Assembly: GCA_044432725.1 (NCBI GenBank)
Contig: JAWXUL010000007.1
Span: 1 to 64,000, forward strand
Direction of reading: 5' to 3'
From: JAWXUK01 sp044432725
GTDB taxonomy: Bacteria; Bacillota; Clostridia; Oscillospirales; Oscillospiraceae
Length of the DNA stretch: 64,000 nt
The translations under genes and the position numbers were made by a program. The notes under the pieces were generated by a model. The model worked only from the letters and a program-made list of their open reading frames with translations. It was not told where the DNA came from and did no database searches. Within the stretch, counting starts at the first letter, position 1. Each line of letters starts with the position of its first letter. Shown piece by piece: positions 35,730 through 44,266 of this stretch.

Positions 35730-35843
35730 GTTTGATTCCTCCGATAATTTTTTTAGTTTTTTTCCTCTGAGGGGAAAGGTACCCACTTTAACAATAAAGC
35801 ACTTTCGATACGTTCCCTGATTCCTCATGGGTAATGCCTAACT

Positions 35844-35872
35844 ACTATACCATATCTTTTCTATGAATGCAA
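35844..35872 (-). promoter_or_regulatory. Promoter of rpsB-tsf
   Basis: Minus strand: extended -10 TGGTATAGT (hexamer 35849-35844) with a weak TTGCAT 17 bp upstream. The transcript would have a ~105-nt leader containing short stems such as CTTTATTGTTAAAG. S2 autoregulation through this leader is possible but not shown. Confidence 0.5.
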
Positions 35873-35926
35873 GGGGTTTTTAAAATTTTTTATAAAAACT
35901 TTCTTTTCCTCTCGCCCTAATAATTT

Positions 35927-37108
35927 TTAGAGACTTTTTAACTCCACCAACACACGCTCGATGTTTTCATAAGCTGAATTGACCAATGTCTCCACATCAA
36001 GTTTCTCCTCTGCACGCTCTAACTCTCCTAAATTCGGACGTAGTCGTGGATGTTTTGGGGTAAAGACGGTACAACAATCCTCATAAGGGAGGATAGAGGT
36101 TTCGAAGGTTCCGATTTTTCGAGCAATGGTGACAATTTCCTCTTTATCCATTCCCACCACTGGACGGAAGATGGGATATGTGGCAACGGCTTCTGTGGCG
36201 TACATTGCCTCCATGGTTTGGCTTGCCACCTGTCCCAAACATTCCCCTGTGACTAGGGCTTTTGCCCCGATTCGCTCCACCACACGGCAAGAAATACGCA
36301 TCATCATCCGACGCATGAGGACAGTGAACAATTCTTGGGGGCAATTTCGTTTTAAATGTTCCTGAATCTCGGTGAAAGGAACTACGTGAACTACCATTCT
36401 CCCACAATAAGGGGTGAGGTGAGAAGCGAGGGAGATGACTTTCTCCTTGGCTTGTTCCGAAGTATAAGGTGGAGAGGAAAAGTGAACCATTTCCAAAGTA
36501 ATCCCTCGTTTTGCCAGCATATAAGAGGCAACAGGACTGTCAATTCCTCCTGAAAGAAGAGAAACGGCTTTCCCGTTGATGCCCACAGGGAGTCCCCCTG
36601 CCCCTAAGACTGGATTTGCGTGGACATAAGCTGCAAAATCTCTCACTTCCACATGAATCTCTAAGACAGGATTGTGGACATCTACCACAAGATTTGGAAA
36701 TGCTTCGTGAAGCTCTCCTCCCACATATTGGGATAGTTGGATGGAGTTCAGTGGGAAGGTTTTGTCAGCACGTTTGGTAATGACTTTAAAGGTAGTGGAT
36801 TGGGATAGTTCTGTGGCAAGATGTTCTTTGCAAGCGGCTAAGATGGCATCCTTATCCTTGTCACAGGCATAGGCAATGGAAAGCCCTGCAATGCCAAAGA
36901 CTGTTTTCAGCGCTTCAAATGCTTTGTAAATGTCACAACTATCCTCTTTACTTTCGATATACATGGTGGATTGTCTGGTATAGATGCGAAAACGTCCATA
37001 GGGGTGGACACGACGTGCCACATTGCTTTGGAGTTTTTCTTCGAAGCTGCGACGGTTCAAGCCTTTGAGTACCAGCTCGCCTAATTTTAATAGTATCATT
37101 TCTTTCAA
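35927..37108 (-). CDS. thiI: tRNA 4-thiouridine synthase (THUMP and PP-loop domains)
   Basis: 393 residues. It adenylates U8 of tRNA and transfers sulfur to it. The N-terminal region includes LKLGELVLKGLNRRSFE and a THUMP domain; the ATP pyrophosphatase loop is LLSGGIDSPVASYMLAKRG. PYEDCCTVFTPKHP carries the conserved Cys. There is no C-terminal rhodanese domain, as usual in Firmicutes. The start is TTG 37108, giving the family N-terminus MKEMILLKLGE with GAGG ~8 bases upstream; ATG 37099 is the alternative. It follows yifB by 10 bp. Confidence 0.93.
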   Translation of the reverse strand: MKEMILLKLGELVLKGLNRRSFEEKLQSNVARRVHPYGRFRIYTRQSTMYIESKEDSCDIYKAFEALKTVFGIAGLSIAYACDKDKDAILAACKEHLATELSQSTTFKVITKRADKTFPLNSIQLSQYVGGELHEAFPNLVVDVHNPVLEIHVEVRDFAAYVHANPVLGAGGLPVGINGKAVSLLSGGIDSPVASYMLAKRGITLEMVHFSSPPYTSEQAKEKVISLASHLTPYCGRMVVHVVPFTEIQEHLKRNCPQELFTVLMRRMMMRISCRVVERIGAKALVTGECLGQVASQTMEAMYATEAVATYPIFRPVVGMDKEEIVTIARKIGTFETSILPYEDCCTVFTPKHPRLRPNLGELERAEEKLDVETLVNSAYENIERVLVELKSL

Positions 37109-37118
37109 TGTTTTATCC

Positions 37119-38642
37119 TCATCTTTTCAAATAATCTGGTGGACGGTAGTGGAGGGCTTCTGAGAGATGCTGTGTTTGGATTTCCTCTTCTCCGTCTAAA
37201 TCTGCGATGGTACGAGCCAAACGACGGATACGGCTGTGGCTTCTGCCTGTTAAGCAAAATCGCAGAAAGGCTTGTTCCATCAATTTGCTACAGTCCTGAT
37301 TTAAGGTAGCATATTTTTCTAAGGCATCTTCATTCATGGAAGCGTTGATGCCTTGATTGCTGTATCGCTCTGTTTGGATTGCTCTTGCTTGGTTCACTCG
37401 TTTTTGGATTTCCGAAGAAGATTCTCCCTGAGAATCTATCCCATTTCGTTGGGACAATTCTTGAAAGGTTAAAGCCGTTACTTTCACAAAAAGATCTATG
37501 CGATCTAGCATCGGCCCAGAAATTTTCCCCAAGTATTTCTCTACCGAAGAAGGGGAACAGCGACAACGCTCAGAACTGTCCCCATACCAACCACAACGGC
37601 AAGGGTTCATGGCACAAATCAGCATGAAATCACAGGGATAGGTGGCAGTGCCAGAGGCACGGGAGATTTGCACGATGCCATCTTCTATGGGTTGGCGAAG
37701 AACCTCTACCACTTCTTTTGTAAATTCGGGCAATTCATCTAAAAACAAGACTCCATGGTGGGAGAGGGAAATTTCCCCTGGACGGGGGTTTGACCCTCCT
37801 CCGGCAAGCCCCATGGGGGAGACTGTATGGTGGGGGGCTCGGAAAGGGCGGGTGGTAATCAAGGGATTTTCGTGATTGGTCAGCCCTAAGATTGAGTGAA
37901 TTTCTGTGGCTTCTAGGGATTCTTGCCGTGTCATGTCTGGCAAAATAGAGGTCAGCCGTTTGGCGAGCATAGATTTCCCCGATCCAGGAGGGCCTGTCAT
38001 TAACAGATTATGCCCCCCAGCAGCAGCGATTTCCAAGGCTCTTTTGGCAGAGTCTTGCCCCTTTACTTGGGAAAAATCCATATCGCTATGGTCCACACGA
38101 GGTGGCACCCAAAGGGGTTCAGGGGTCAGTATTGCCTCGCCAAAAAGATGTGCCACCAATTCTGTGACACTTTCTATGCCATAGACCAAAGGACCTTGCG
38201 CCAAGGTGGCTTCTCTTGCATTTTGTTTGGGGACAAAAAGATGCTTGATTCCCTCTCTTTTCGCTGCCAGTGCCATGGGCAGAATCCCAGCAGCAGGGCG
38301 AAGCTCTCCCCCCAAGGATAATTCTCCCAGAAAAGCGTATTTTTCTTCTGGCAGTTGAAGCTGTTTTCCAGCACAGAGAATACTGATTAAAATGGGAAGG
38401 TCATAAAAAGTGCCCGCCTTTTTAATGTTAGAGGGGGCAAGGTTCACAATGATTCGACAGGCTGGGAAGACAAAGTTGGAGTTTGTGATGGCTGAACGCA
38501 CCCGTTCTCTTGCTTCGCTCACTGCAGCATCAGGGAGACCCACCAGATTAAAAACAGGTAAGCCACTGGATAAATCACATTCTACAGAGACCAAATGCCC
38601 AGTGACACCTTGCAAGCCAAGGGTATAGATTGGATATACCAT
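37119..38642 (-). CDS. YifB/ComM family Mg-chelatase-like AAA+ ATPase
   Basis: 507 residues. Order: N-terminal Lon-protease-like fold (VECDLSSGLPVFNLVGLPDAAV), Mg-chelatase ATPase with Walker A TGPPGSGKSMLAKRL and Walker B GVLFLDELPEF, and a C-terminal helical domain (RSHSRIRRLARTIADLDG). ComM is a hexameric branch-migration helicase for integrating DNA during natural transformation; other roles are possible. ATG start. thiI follows in the same transcript. Confidence 0.93.
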   Translation of the reverse strand: MVYPIYTLGLQGVTGHLVSVECDLSSGLPVFNLVGLPDAAVSEARERVRSAITNSNFVFPACRIIVNLAPSNIKKAGTFYDLPILISILCAGKQLQLPEEKYAFLGELSLGGELRPAAGILPMALAAKREGIKHLFVPKQNAREATLAQGPLVYGIESVTELVAHLFGEAILTPEPLWVPPRVDHSDMDFSQVKGQDSAKRALEIAAAGGHNLLMTGPPGSGKSMLAKRLTSILPDMTRQESLEATEIHSILGLTNHENPLITTRPFRAPHHTVSPMGLAGGGSNPRPGEISLSHHGVLFLDELPEFTKEVVEVLRQPIEDGIVQISRASGTATYPCDFMLICAMNPCRCGWYGDSSERCRCSPSSVEKYLGKISGPMLDRIDLFVKVTALTFQELSQRNGIDSQGESSSEIQKRVNQARAIQTERYSNQGINASMNEDALEKYATLNQDCSKLMEQAFLRFCLTGRSHSRIRRLARTIADLDGEEEIQTQHLSEALHYRPPDYLKR

Positions 38643-38720
38643 GAGATTCTCTCTTCCTATATATTTTCGACTCCTTCAAGAAAGGATTTCCCCTTGGGAG
38701 AAAGAGCATGAGATTTATTT

Positions 38721-38749
38721 ATTATACAGGAAAAAAGTTTTTCTGGCAA
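38721..38749 (-). promoter_or_regulatory. Promoter of yifB-thiI
   Basis: Minus strand: TTGCCA (38749-38744), 17 bp, TATAAT (38726-38721), preceded by TG. Confidence 0.7.
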
Positions 38750-38839
38750 GAGAAAAAAGTAGGAGAGCCAAAAGAATGGAATCCGTTCAGCTAACCTTAT
38801 ATAAGGAAGGGGAAAATAAAAGGAACGAGTTATTGGCTC

Positions 38840-38892
38840 TTTTTAGGTTAGCGTTAGGTAACTTTGCTAAAAATTTCACATATGTGAAATTT
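38840..38892. promoter_or_regulatory. Palindromic block upstream of the nifJ promoter
   Basis: Three nested or adjacent dyads: TTTTTAG (38840-38846) with CTAAAAA (38867-38873); between them GTTAGCGTTAGGTAAC (38847-38862); then the perfect 22-bp palindrome AAATTTCACAT/ATGTGAAATTT (38871-38892). It lies 26 bp before the -35. The second and third parts recur at 33661-33703 and, inverted, at 33821-33858 near rnf. It may be an operator or the end of a repeat element. Confidence 0.5.
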
Positions 38893-38918
38893 TTTTTGTA
38901 AGAAATATCAAAAAAACA

Positions 38919-38947
38919 TTTACAAAGGGAAAAAGAGGTGGTATAAT
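38919..38947 (+). promoter_or_regulatory. Promoter of nifJ
   Basis: TTTACA (38919-38924), 17 bp, TATAAT (38942-38947). The leader to the start codon is ~155 nt, long for a single-gene transcript. Confidence 0.8.
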
Positions 38948-39108
38948 AAGGGAGTGAAATTCAGTTCCTTTTGTGGTAATAATCGGAATTGGGTATTGTT
39001 TCGTAAAAATTTCGCTAAAAGTCAAATGATTGGGCTGAAAAAGAGCTTATTTGGTTTTTGGTGTATTTTTGGGGCGAAACATAAAATGAAGAAAGTAGGG
39101 ATTTATTC

Positions 39109-42100
39109 ATGGCAAGAAAACTAAAAACAATGGATGGAAACAACGCAGCTGCATACGTTAGTTATGCATTTACCGAGGTGGCAGGGATTTACCCAATCAC
39201 CCCTTCCTCTCCTATGGCTGACTTTGTTGACATCTGGGCTTCTCAAGGGATGGAAAACATTTTTGGCACCACAGTAAAAGTGGTAGAAATGCAATCTGAA
39301 GCAGGGGCTGCTGGTACTGTCCACGGTTCTTTGGCTGTTGGTGCAATGACCACTACTTACACAGCATCACAAGGATTGCTGCTGATGATTCCAAATATGT
39401 ACAAAATCGCTGGTGAGTTGTTACCCACTGTGTTCCACGTGTCTGCTCGTACTTTGGCAACACATGCTTTGAACATTTTCGGTGATCACTCTGACGTTAT
39501 GTCTTGTCGCCAAACTGGTTTTGCTATGCTGGCTGAAACCAACACACAAGAAGTCATGGATCTTGGGGCTGTGGCTCACCTTGCAACCATCAAAAGTCGT
39601 GTACCTTTCATCAACTTCTTTGATGGATTCCGTACTTCTCACGAAATCCAAAAAGTGGCTTGCTGGGACTATGCAGATTTGAAAGAAATGTGCGACATGG
39701 ACGCTGTGGAAGATTTCCGTAAACGTGCTTTGAATTCTGACCACCCTGTCATGCGTGGTTCTCACGAAAACGGCGATATCTTCTTCCAACATCGTGAAGC
39801 TTGTAACAAATTCTATGATGATGTTCCTGGTATCGTAGAAGATTACATGAAACAAGTAAACACTAAACTTGGTACTGATTATCAACTATTTAACTACTAT
39901 GGCGCAGCAGATGCTGACCGTGTGATCATCACAATGGGCTCTATCGTGGATGTGGCTGAAGAAGTGGTTGACTACTTGAATGCCCATGGGGAAAAAGTCG
40001 GTATCATCAAAGTTCGTTTGTTCCGTCCTTTCGTAGGGGAAAAATTGATGGCTGCAATCCCTGCTTCTGTCAAGAAAATTGCTGTCATGGACCGTACCAA
40101 AGAGCCTGGTGCTTTGGGCGAACCTTTGTATCAAGATGTGATTACTTCCATTGCTCACGCTGGCAGATCTGCTGACTTCACTGTCATTGGTGGACGTTAT
40201 GGTTTGGGCTCTAAAGACACCCCCCCAAGTTCTGTCTTTGCTGTTTACACCGAGCTGAACGCTGCAAGTCCAAAACGTCTCTTCACTGTGGGTATCACAG
40301 ATGACGTGACAAACTTGTCTATTCCAGAAGTGGAATCTCCAAACACTGCTGCAGAAGGTACTATCGAATGTAAATTCTGGGGTCTTGGCGGAGATGGTAC
40401 TGTGGGTGCGAACAAAAACTCCATCAAAATCATTGGTGACCACACCGATAAAAACGTACAAGCTTACTTCCAATATGACTCTAAGAAAACTGGTGGTGTG
40501 ACTGTCAGTCACCTTCGTTTCGGCGACAAAGCAATCAAATCTCCTTATTACATCAACAAAGCAGACTTTGTTGCTTGTCATAACCCTTCTTACATCATCA
40601 AGGGCTTCCCAATGGTGCGTGACGTAAAAGCTGGCGGTAAATTCCTGATTAACTGTAACTGGGATATGGCTGCTTTGGAAAAACACTTACCTGCTGAAGC
40701 AAAACAATATATCGCAAAAAATAACGTGCAAGTTTATACCATTGACGCTATCGCTTTGGCAGCCAAAATTGGTATGGGTAAACGTACCAACACTGTGCTT
40801 CAATCTGCATTCTTTGCTTTGGCTGAAGTTATGCCAAAAGCAGAAGGTATCCAATACATGAAGGATGCTGCAACCAAATCTTACCTGAAAAAAGGACAAG
40901 ATATGGTGGACATGAACCATAACGCTATCGACGCTGGTGCAGATGCTTTGGTGAAAATTGACGTCCCTGCTTCTTGGGCAACTGCTACAGATGATACAAA
41001 ACCATCCACACACACAGGCAATCCTGCTTTGGTGAAAATGGTGACAGAACTTCTGGAACCAGTGGCTGCAATGAACGGCGACAGCTTGCCTGTTTCCAAA
41101 TTCGTGGATTATGTAGACGGTACTTTCCCACAAGGTGCTTCTGCTTATGAAAAACGTGGCGTTGCTGTCATGGTGCCTGAATGGGATTCTTCTAAATGTA
41201 TCCAATGTAACCAATGTGCTTATGTTTGTCCTCATGCTACCATTCGTCCATATGCTTTGAGTGCTGACGAAGCTTCTAAAGCTCCTGGTAACACAAAAAC
41301 TGTGGCTATGACTGGTAAAGCTGACTATAAATATGCAATGGCTGTTTCTCCTTTGGATTGTATGGGCTGTGGCGTTTGCGTCAACACCTGTCCTGCTAAA
41401 GAAAAAGCAATCAAAATGGTGCCACAAGAAACTCAACTTGCTGAACAAGATGTGTTTAACTACATGGTGAAAAGTGTCACTGTGAAAGATGATGTTGCTT
41501 CTGACAGCAACGTGAAAAACAGCCAATTCCTGAAACCTTATCTGGAATTCTCTGGTTCTTGCGCAGGTTGTGCTGAAACTGCTTATGCTCGTTTGATCAC
41601 ACAACTTTACGGCGATCGTATGTATGTTTCTAACGCAACTGGTTGTTCTTCCATCTGGGGTGGTCCTGCAACCACTTCTCCATACTGCACCAACGAAAAG
41701 GGTCAAGGTCCTACTTGGGCAAACTCACTCTTCGAAGATAACGCAGAACATGGTTTGGGTATGTTCCTAGGTCAAAAAGCTGTTCGTGAACAACTGATGA
41801 TGAAGTTGGGCAAAATGAACGCTTCTGGCGATTTGAAATCTGCTATTGATACATTCATGGCAACCAAAGAAGATGGTAAGGCAAACACACCTGCGACTGA
41901 AGCTTTGATTGTTGCTTTGGAAAAAGACGGCTCTGCAGAAGCAAAAGCTATCTTGAAAAACAAAGATTTCCTATCCAAGAAATCCATCTGGATCTTCGGT
42001 GGAGACGGCTGGGCATATGACATCGGCTTTGGTGGTGTGGACCACGTCCTTGCTTCTGGTGAAGACATCAACATCTTTGTCTTTGATACCGAAGTTTATT

Positions 42101-42636
42101 CCAACACCGGTGGTCAAGCTTCTAAAGCAACCAACATCGGTCAAGTCGCTCAATTTGCTGCTTCTGGTAAAACCATTGGCAAAAAATCTCTTTCCGAGAT
42201 CGCAATGAGCTATGGCTATGTCTATGTGGCACAAATTGCTATGGGTGCAAACCAAGCTCAAACATTGAAAGCAATCAAAGAAGCAGAAGCTTATCCAGGT
42301 CCTTCTCTTGTCATTGGTTACTCTCCTTGTGAAATGCACTCCATCAAGGGTGGTATGGCTAACTGCCAAATCGAGATGAAAAAAGCTGTGGAATGTGGTT
42401 ATTGGAACCTGTTCACTTTCAATCCTGCATTGAAAGCACAAGGTCAATCTCCATTCAAATTGGAATCCAAAGCTCCAACTGAAGGATACCAAGCATTCCT
42501 AGCAAACGAAGCTCGTTACACCTCTTTGACACGTAGCTTCCCTGAAGTTGCTGATAAACTCTTCAAAGAAAACGAAGAAGCAGCCAAAGAACGCTTCCAA
42601 AAACTGGAACGTATGGTTGAACTTTACAAAGTATAA
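39109..42636 (+). CDS. nifJ: Pyruvate:ferredoxin (flavodoxin) oxidoreductase
   Basis: 1175 residues, the normal length of the single-chain enzyme. It oxidises pyruvate to acetyl-CoA and CO2 and reduces ferredoxin. Domain I starts GNNAAAYVSYAFTEVAGIYP; two ferredoxin-type clusters are CIQCNQCAYVCPHATIRP and CMGCGVCVNTCPAKEKA; the proximal cluster has CAGCAETAYARL; the TPP site is FGGDGWAYDIGFGGVDH with EVYSNTGGQASKA. The start ATG follows GAAAGTAGGGATTTATTC. It is monocistronic with its own terminator. It should supply reduced ferredoxin to Rnf. Confidence 0.98.
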   Translation: MARKLKTMDGNNAAAYVSYAFTEVAGIYPITPSSPMADFVDIWASQGMENIFGTTVKVVEMQSEAGAAGTVHGSLAVGAMTTTYTASQGLLLMIPNMYKIAGELLPTVFHVSARTLATHALNIFGDHSDVMSCRQTGFAMLAETNTQEVMDLGAVAHLATIKSRVPFINFFDGFRTSHEIQKVACWDYADLKEMCDMDAVEDFRKRALNSDHPVMRGSHENGDIFFQHREACNKFYDDVPGIVEDYMKQVNTKLGTDYQLFNYYGAADADRVIITMGSIVDVAEEVVDYLNAHGEKVGIIKVRLFRPFVGEKLMAAIPASVKKIAVMDRTKEPGALGEPLYQDVITSIAHAGRSADFTVIGGRYGLGSKDTPPSSVFAVYTELNAASPKRLFTVGITDDVTNLSIPEVESPNTAAEGTIECKFWGLGGDGTVGANKNSIKIIGDHTDKNVQAYFQYDSKKTGGVTVSHLRFGDKAIKSPYYINKADFVACHNPSYIIKGFPMVRDVKAGGKFLINCNWDMAALEKHLPAEAKQYIAKNNVQVYTIDAIALAAKIGMGKRTNTVLQSAFFALAEVMPKAEGIQYMKDAATKSYLKKGQDMVDMNHNAIDAGADALVKIDVPASWATATDDTKPSTHTGNPALVKMVTELLEPVAAMNGDSLPVSKFVDYVDGTFPQGASAYEKRGVAVMVPEWDSSKCIQCNQCAYVCPHATIRPYALSADEASKAPGNTKTVAMTGKADYKYAMAVSPLDCMGCGVCVNTCPAKEKAIKMVPQETQLAEQDVFNYMVKSVTVKDDVASDSNVKNSQFLKPYLEFSGSCAGCAETAYARLITQLYGDRMYVSNATGCSSIWGGPATTSPYCTNEKGQGPTWANSLFEDNAEHGLGMFLGQKAVREQLMMKLGKMNASGDLKSAIDTFMATKEDGKANTPATEALIVALEKDGSAEAKAILKNKDFLSKKSIWIFGGDGWAYDIGFGGVDHVLASGEDINIFVFDTEVYSNTGGQASKATNIGQVAQFAASGKTIGKKSLSEIAMSYGYVYVAQIAMGANQAQTLKAIKEAEAYPGPSLVIGYSPCEMHSIKGGMANCQIEMKKAVECGYWNLFTFNPALKAQGQSPFKLESKAPTEGYQAFLANEARYTSLTRSFPEVADKLFKENEEAAKERFQKLERMVELYKV

Positions 42637-42643
42637 TCATTTA

Positions 42644-42677
42644 CACTCCTCTCACCTTTGGGTGAGGGGAGTTTTTT
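42644..42677 (+). terminator. Terminator of nifJ
   Basis: Stem ACTCCTCTCACC / GGTGAGGGGAGT followed by T7. Confidence 0.9.
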
Positions 42678-42745
42678 TCTAGCTTGTAGTATAAGCTAGA
42701 AGTCGTTATTTTTGTTGTTTCCCCTGTTACTTCAGAAGATTTTCC

Positions 42746-42774
42746 TTGACACATGGGGGGATATCCTGTATAAT
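42746..42774 (+). promoter_or_regulatory. Consensus promoter of the TM2 protein gene
   Basis: Perfect TTGACA (42746-42751), 17-bp spacer, perfect TATAAT (42769-42774). Confidence 0.9.
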
Positions 42775-42808
42775 ATTATTAGCTAATGTAAAGAGAGGGA
42801 AATCGACA

Positions 42809-43339
42809 ATGGCAAAAGTAATACAAATCAGCGGTCAAACCGTGTACATAGGACTGGAAAATGGACAAATGCAAGAAGTCTCCATGAGTTCATTTAACTT
42901 TGCACCCAATATGGGGGACGAAGTGGAAGTATTTGGTTCGGGAGATAGGGTGATTGTCTCTAAAAAAACACCCAGTAATGGAACGCCCGGTGGTATCAAT
43001 ATCAATGTGGATAATTCCAGTAACAATAGCAGTAGCAATATGTCCAGTAACGTGAATCAAAACTCTGTGTACGTAGCCCCTCCAGCACCTCGTCCTGTCC
43101 AACGTGTGACTGTACGTGCCTTTATACATCCAGAACCTACAGTGAATAAAATGCTTTATTTGATTTTATGTTTTTGCTTGGGGATGGTTGGTGTCCATAA
43201 ATTTTATTCAGGGAAAGTAGGAATGGGCGTACTCTATATCATTCTCTCCGTCACAGGTATCACTATTTTATTATGTGTCGTTGATTTTTTTGTTGCATTG
43301 GGGAAAACAGCTGATGATAATGGGAATATTCCCAGATAA
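42809..43339 (+). CDS. TM2-domain membrane protein
   Basis: 176 residues. The N-terminal ~60 form a small beta-type module (MAKVIQISGQTVYIGLENG, VEVFGSGDRVIVSKK), then an Asn/Ser-rich linker, then a TM2 domain: LILCFCLGMVGVHKFYSGK, GMGVLYIILSVTGI and VVDFFVALG. Two membrane helices joined by the short FYSGK-type loop define the family; the function of bacterial TM2 proteins is mostly unknown. ATG 42809 lies after AGAGAGGG and after the consensus promoter, so longer upstream readings are excluded. Confidence 0.85.
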   Translation: MAKVIQISGQTVYIGLENGQMQEVSMSSFNFAPNMGDEVEVFGSGDRVIVSKKTPSNGTPGGININVDNSSNNSSSNMSSNVNQNSVYVAPPAPRPVQRVTVRAFIHPEPTVNKMLYLILCFCLGMVGVHKFYSGKVGMGVLYIILSVTGITILLCVVDFFVALGKTADDNGNIPR

Positions 43340-43446
43340 AACAGGTGAAACTATCAAAATATCAGCCTCTCTCGGTAAAGTTTCTCTGAAAAAGGGAAAG
43401 TAAGATCTGTCACATTTGATGATGGAAAAAGTTTTCTCTTGTTTAT

Positions 43447-43484
43447 AAAAAGCTTTGAATTCTTCGTGGATTCAAAGCTTTTAA
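43447..43484. terminator. Hairpin terminator after the TM2 gene
   Basis: Stem TAAAAAGCTTTGAATTC / GGATTCAAAGCTTTTA with A/T-rich ends. It belongs to the recurrent GAATCC-core hairpins of this window. Confidence 0.65.
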
Positions 43485-43603
43485 AAATGAAAGAGAAGTA
43501 AATGGATGGCTTTGATATAGCGATTCAGACCAAGAAAAAGACTAGGAAAGAGTGGGTCTTGGTCGTTAGAGTCATTGCGAAAGCCAGAAAAGGAGTTTTT
43601 TAT

Positions 43604-44266
43604 ATGAGCGAATCAAAAAACAAAGAAAAGAATAAAAACAAGACCATAGGAGAAACCATGTCTTCCTTAAAAAGAGGGAAATGGATTCTACGAATCTCTA
43701 TGTTAATTTTTGTGGTATTCCCCTTTATTCCACCCTATTTTCTCTATTACAATGCTGTGTATATCCCTAATTTAGTCTTTGATCCAGGACGTAATCCAGA
43801 GCAAGTGACTTATTTCTTTGTGTATTTAGGGCTGTATTATTTGATTTATCTGATGGTTTTGGGTGCTGTTTCGGAAAAGCATAAAAAACAAGAAAAAATC
43901 ATTATTGATAAAGCGATTTTGTTGGGATGTCCTGTGGATATTTGCCCAATCAAAAACAGCAATAGTTACCAGTGCAAGGTTTTAGTGAATGCAGAGATGA
44001 TGGATTTTCTGAAAGAGTTGCACTATCAGGATAAAGTAGAATGGCAAGAAGAGGAAATCGCCACAAAAGAACCCTATGTGAAGAAATTTTCTTTGGGTGG
44101 TGGGACTTCAGAGAAGTTCTTGTCGAAAAATATCCCATTCTATGAGAAAGCACGGAAAATCGGCTTGCCTGAAAGTCTGGTGGAAGAGAAGCATGAACCA
44201 GAGAAAAAGCATAGCAAAGATAAAAGAAGCAAAAAAGAAAGACAGCAACAAGAGGGAAAACAATGA
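43604..44266 (+). CDS. Hypothetical membrane protein, coupled to rarA
   Basis: 220 residues, no family recognised. A Lys-rich N-terminus, a membrane helix at about 28-50 (ILRISMLIFVVFPFIPPYFL) and another at about 72-95 (FFVYLGLYYLIYLMVLGA), then a cytoplasmic domain ending in a highly charged tail (KHSKDKRSKKERQQQEGKQ). ATG 43604 is chosen because AAGGAG lies 8 bases upstream; an in-frame ATG at 43502 has no ribosome site. The stop overlaps the rarA start (ATGA), so the two are translated together. Confidence 0.75.
   Translation: MSESKNKEKNKNKTIGETMSSLKRGKWILRISMLIFVVFPFIPPYFLYYNAVYIPNLVFDPGRNPEQVTYFFVYLGLYYLIYLMVLGAVSEKHKKQEKIIIDKAILLGCPVDICPIKNSNSYQCKVLVNAEMMDFLKELHYQDKVEWQEEEIATKEPYVKKFSLGGGTSEKFLSKNIPFYEKARKIGLPESLVEEKHEPEKKHSKDKRSKKERQQQEGKQ

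Larger units (their letters stand above)
38643..39108. other. 466-bp divergent region between yifB and nifJ
   Basis: No credible gene. It contains the yifB promoter, the palindromic block 38840-38892, the nifJ promoter 38919-38947 and a long nifJ leader. A frame at 38641-38901 lacks a ribosome site and covers the promoter. Confidence 0.65.

Noticed and set aside
38843..38862. A DtxR/IdeR-type iron box
   Set aside because: TTAGGTTAGCGTTAGGTAA shares the left half with TTAGGTTAGCCTAACCTAA but not the right half; too weak to call.
38641..38901. An 86-codon plus-strand frame between yifB and nifJ
   Set aside because: No ribosome site, covers the yifB promoter and the palindromic block, and shows no family features.
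39886..41706. Long minus-strand frames opposite nifJ
   Set aside because: They arise from the biased codon use of a highly expressed gene; no ribosome sites and no recognisable domains.
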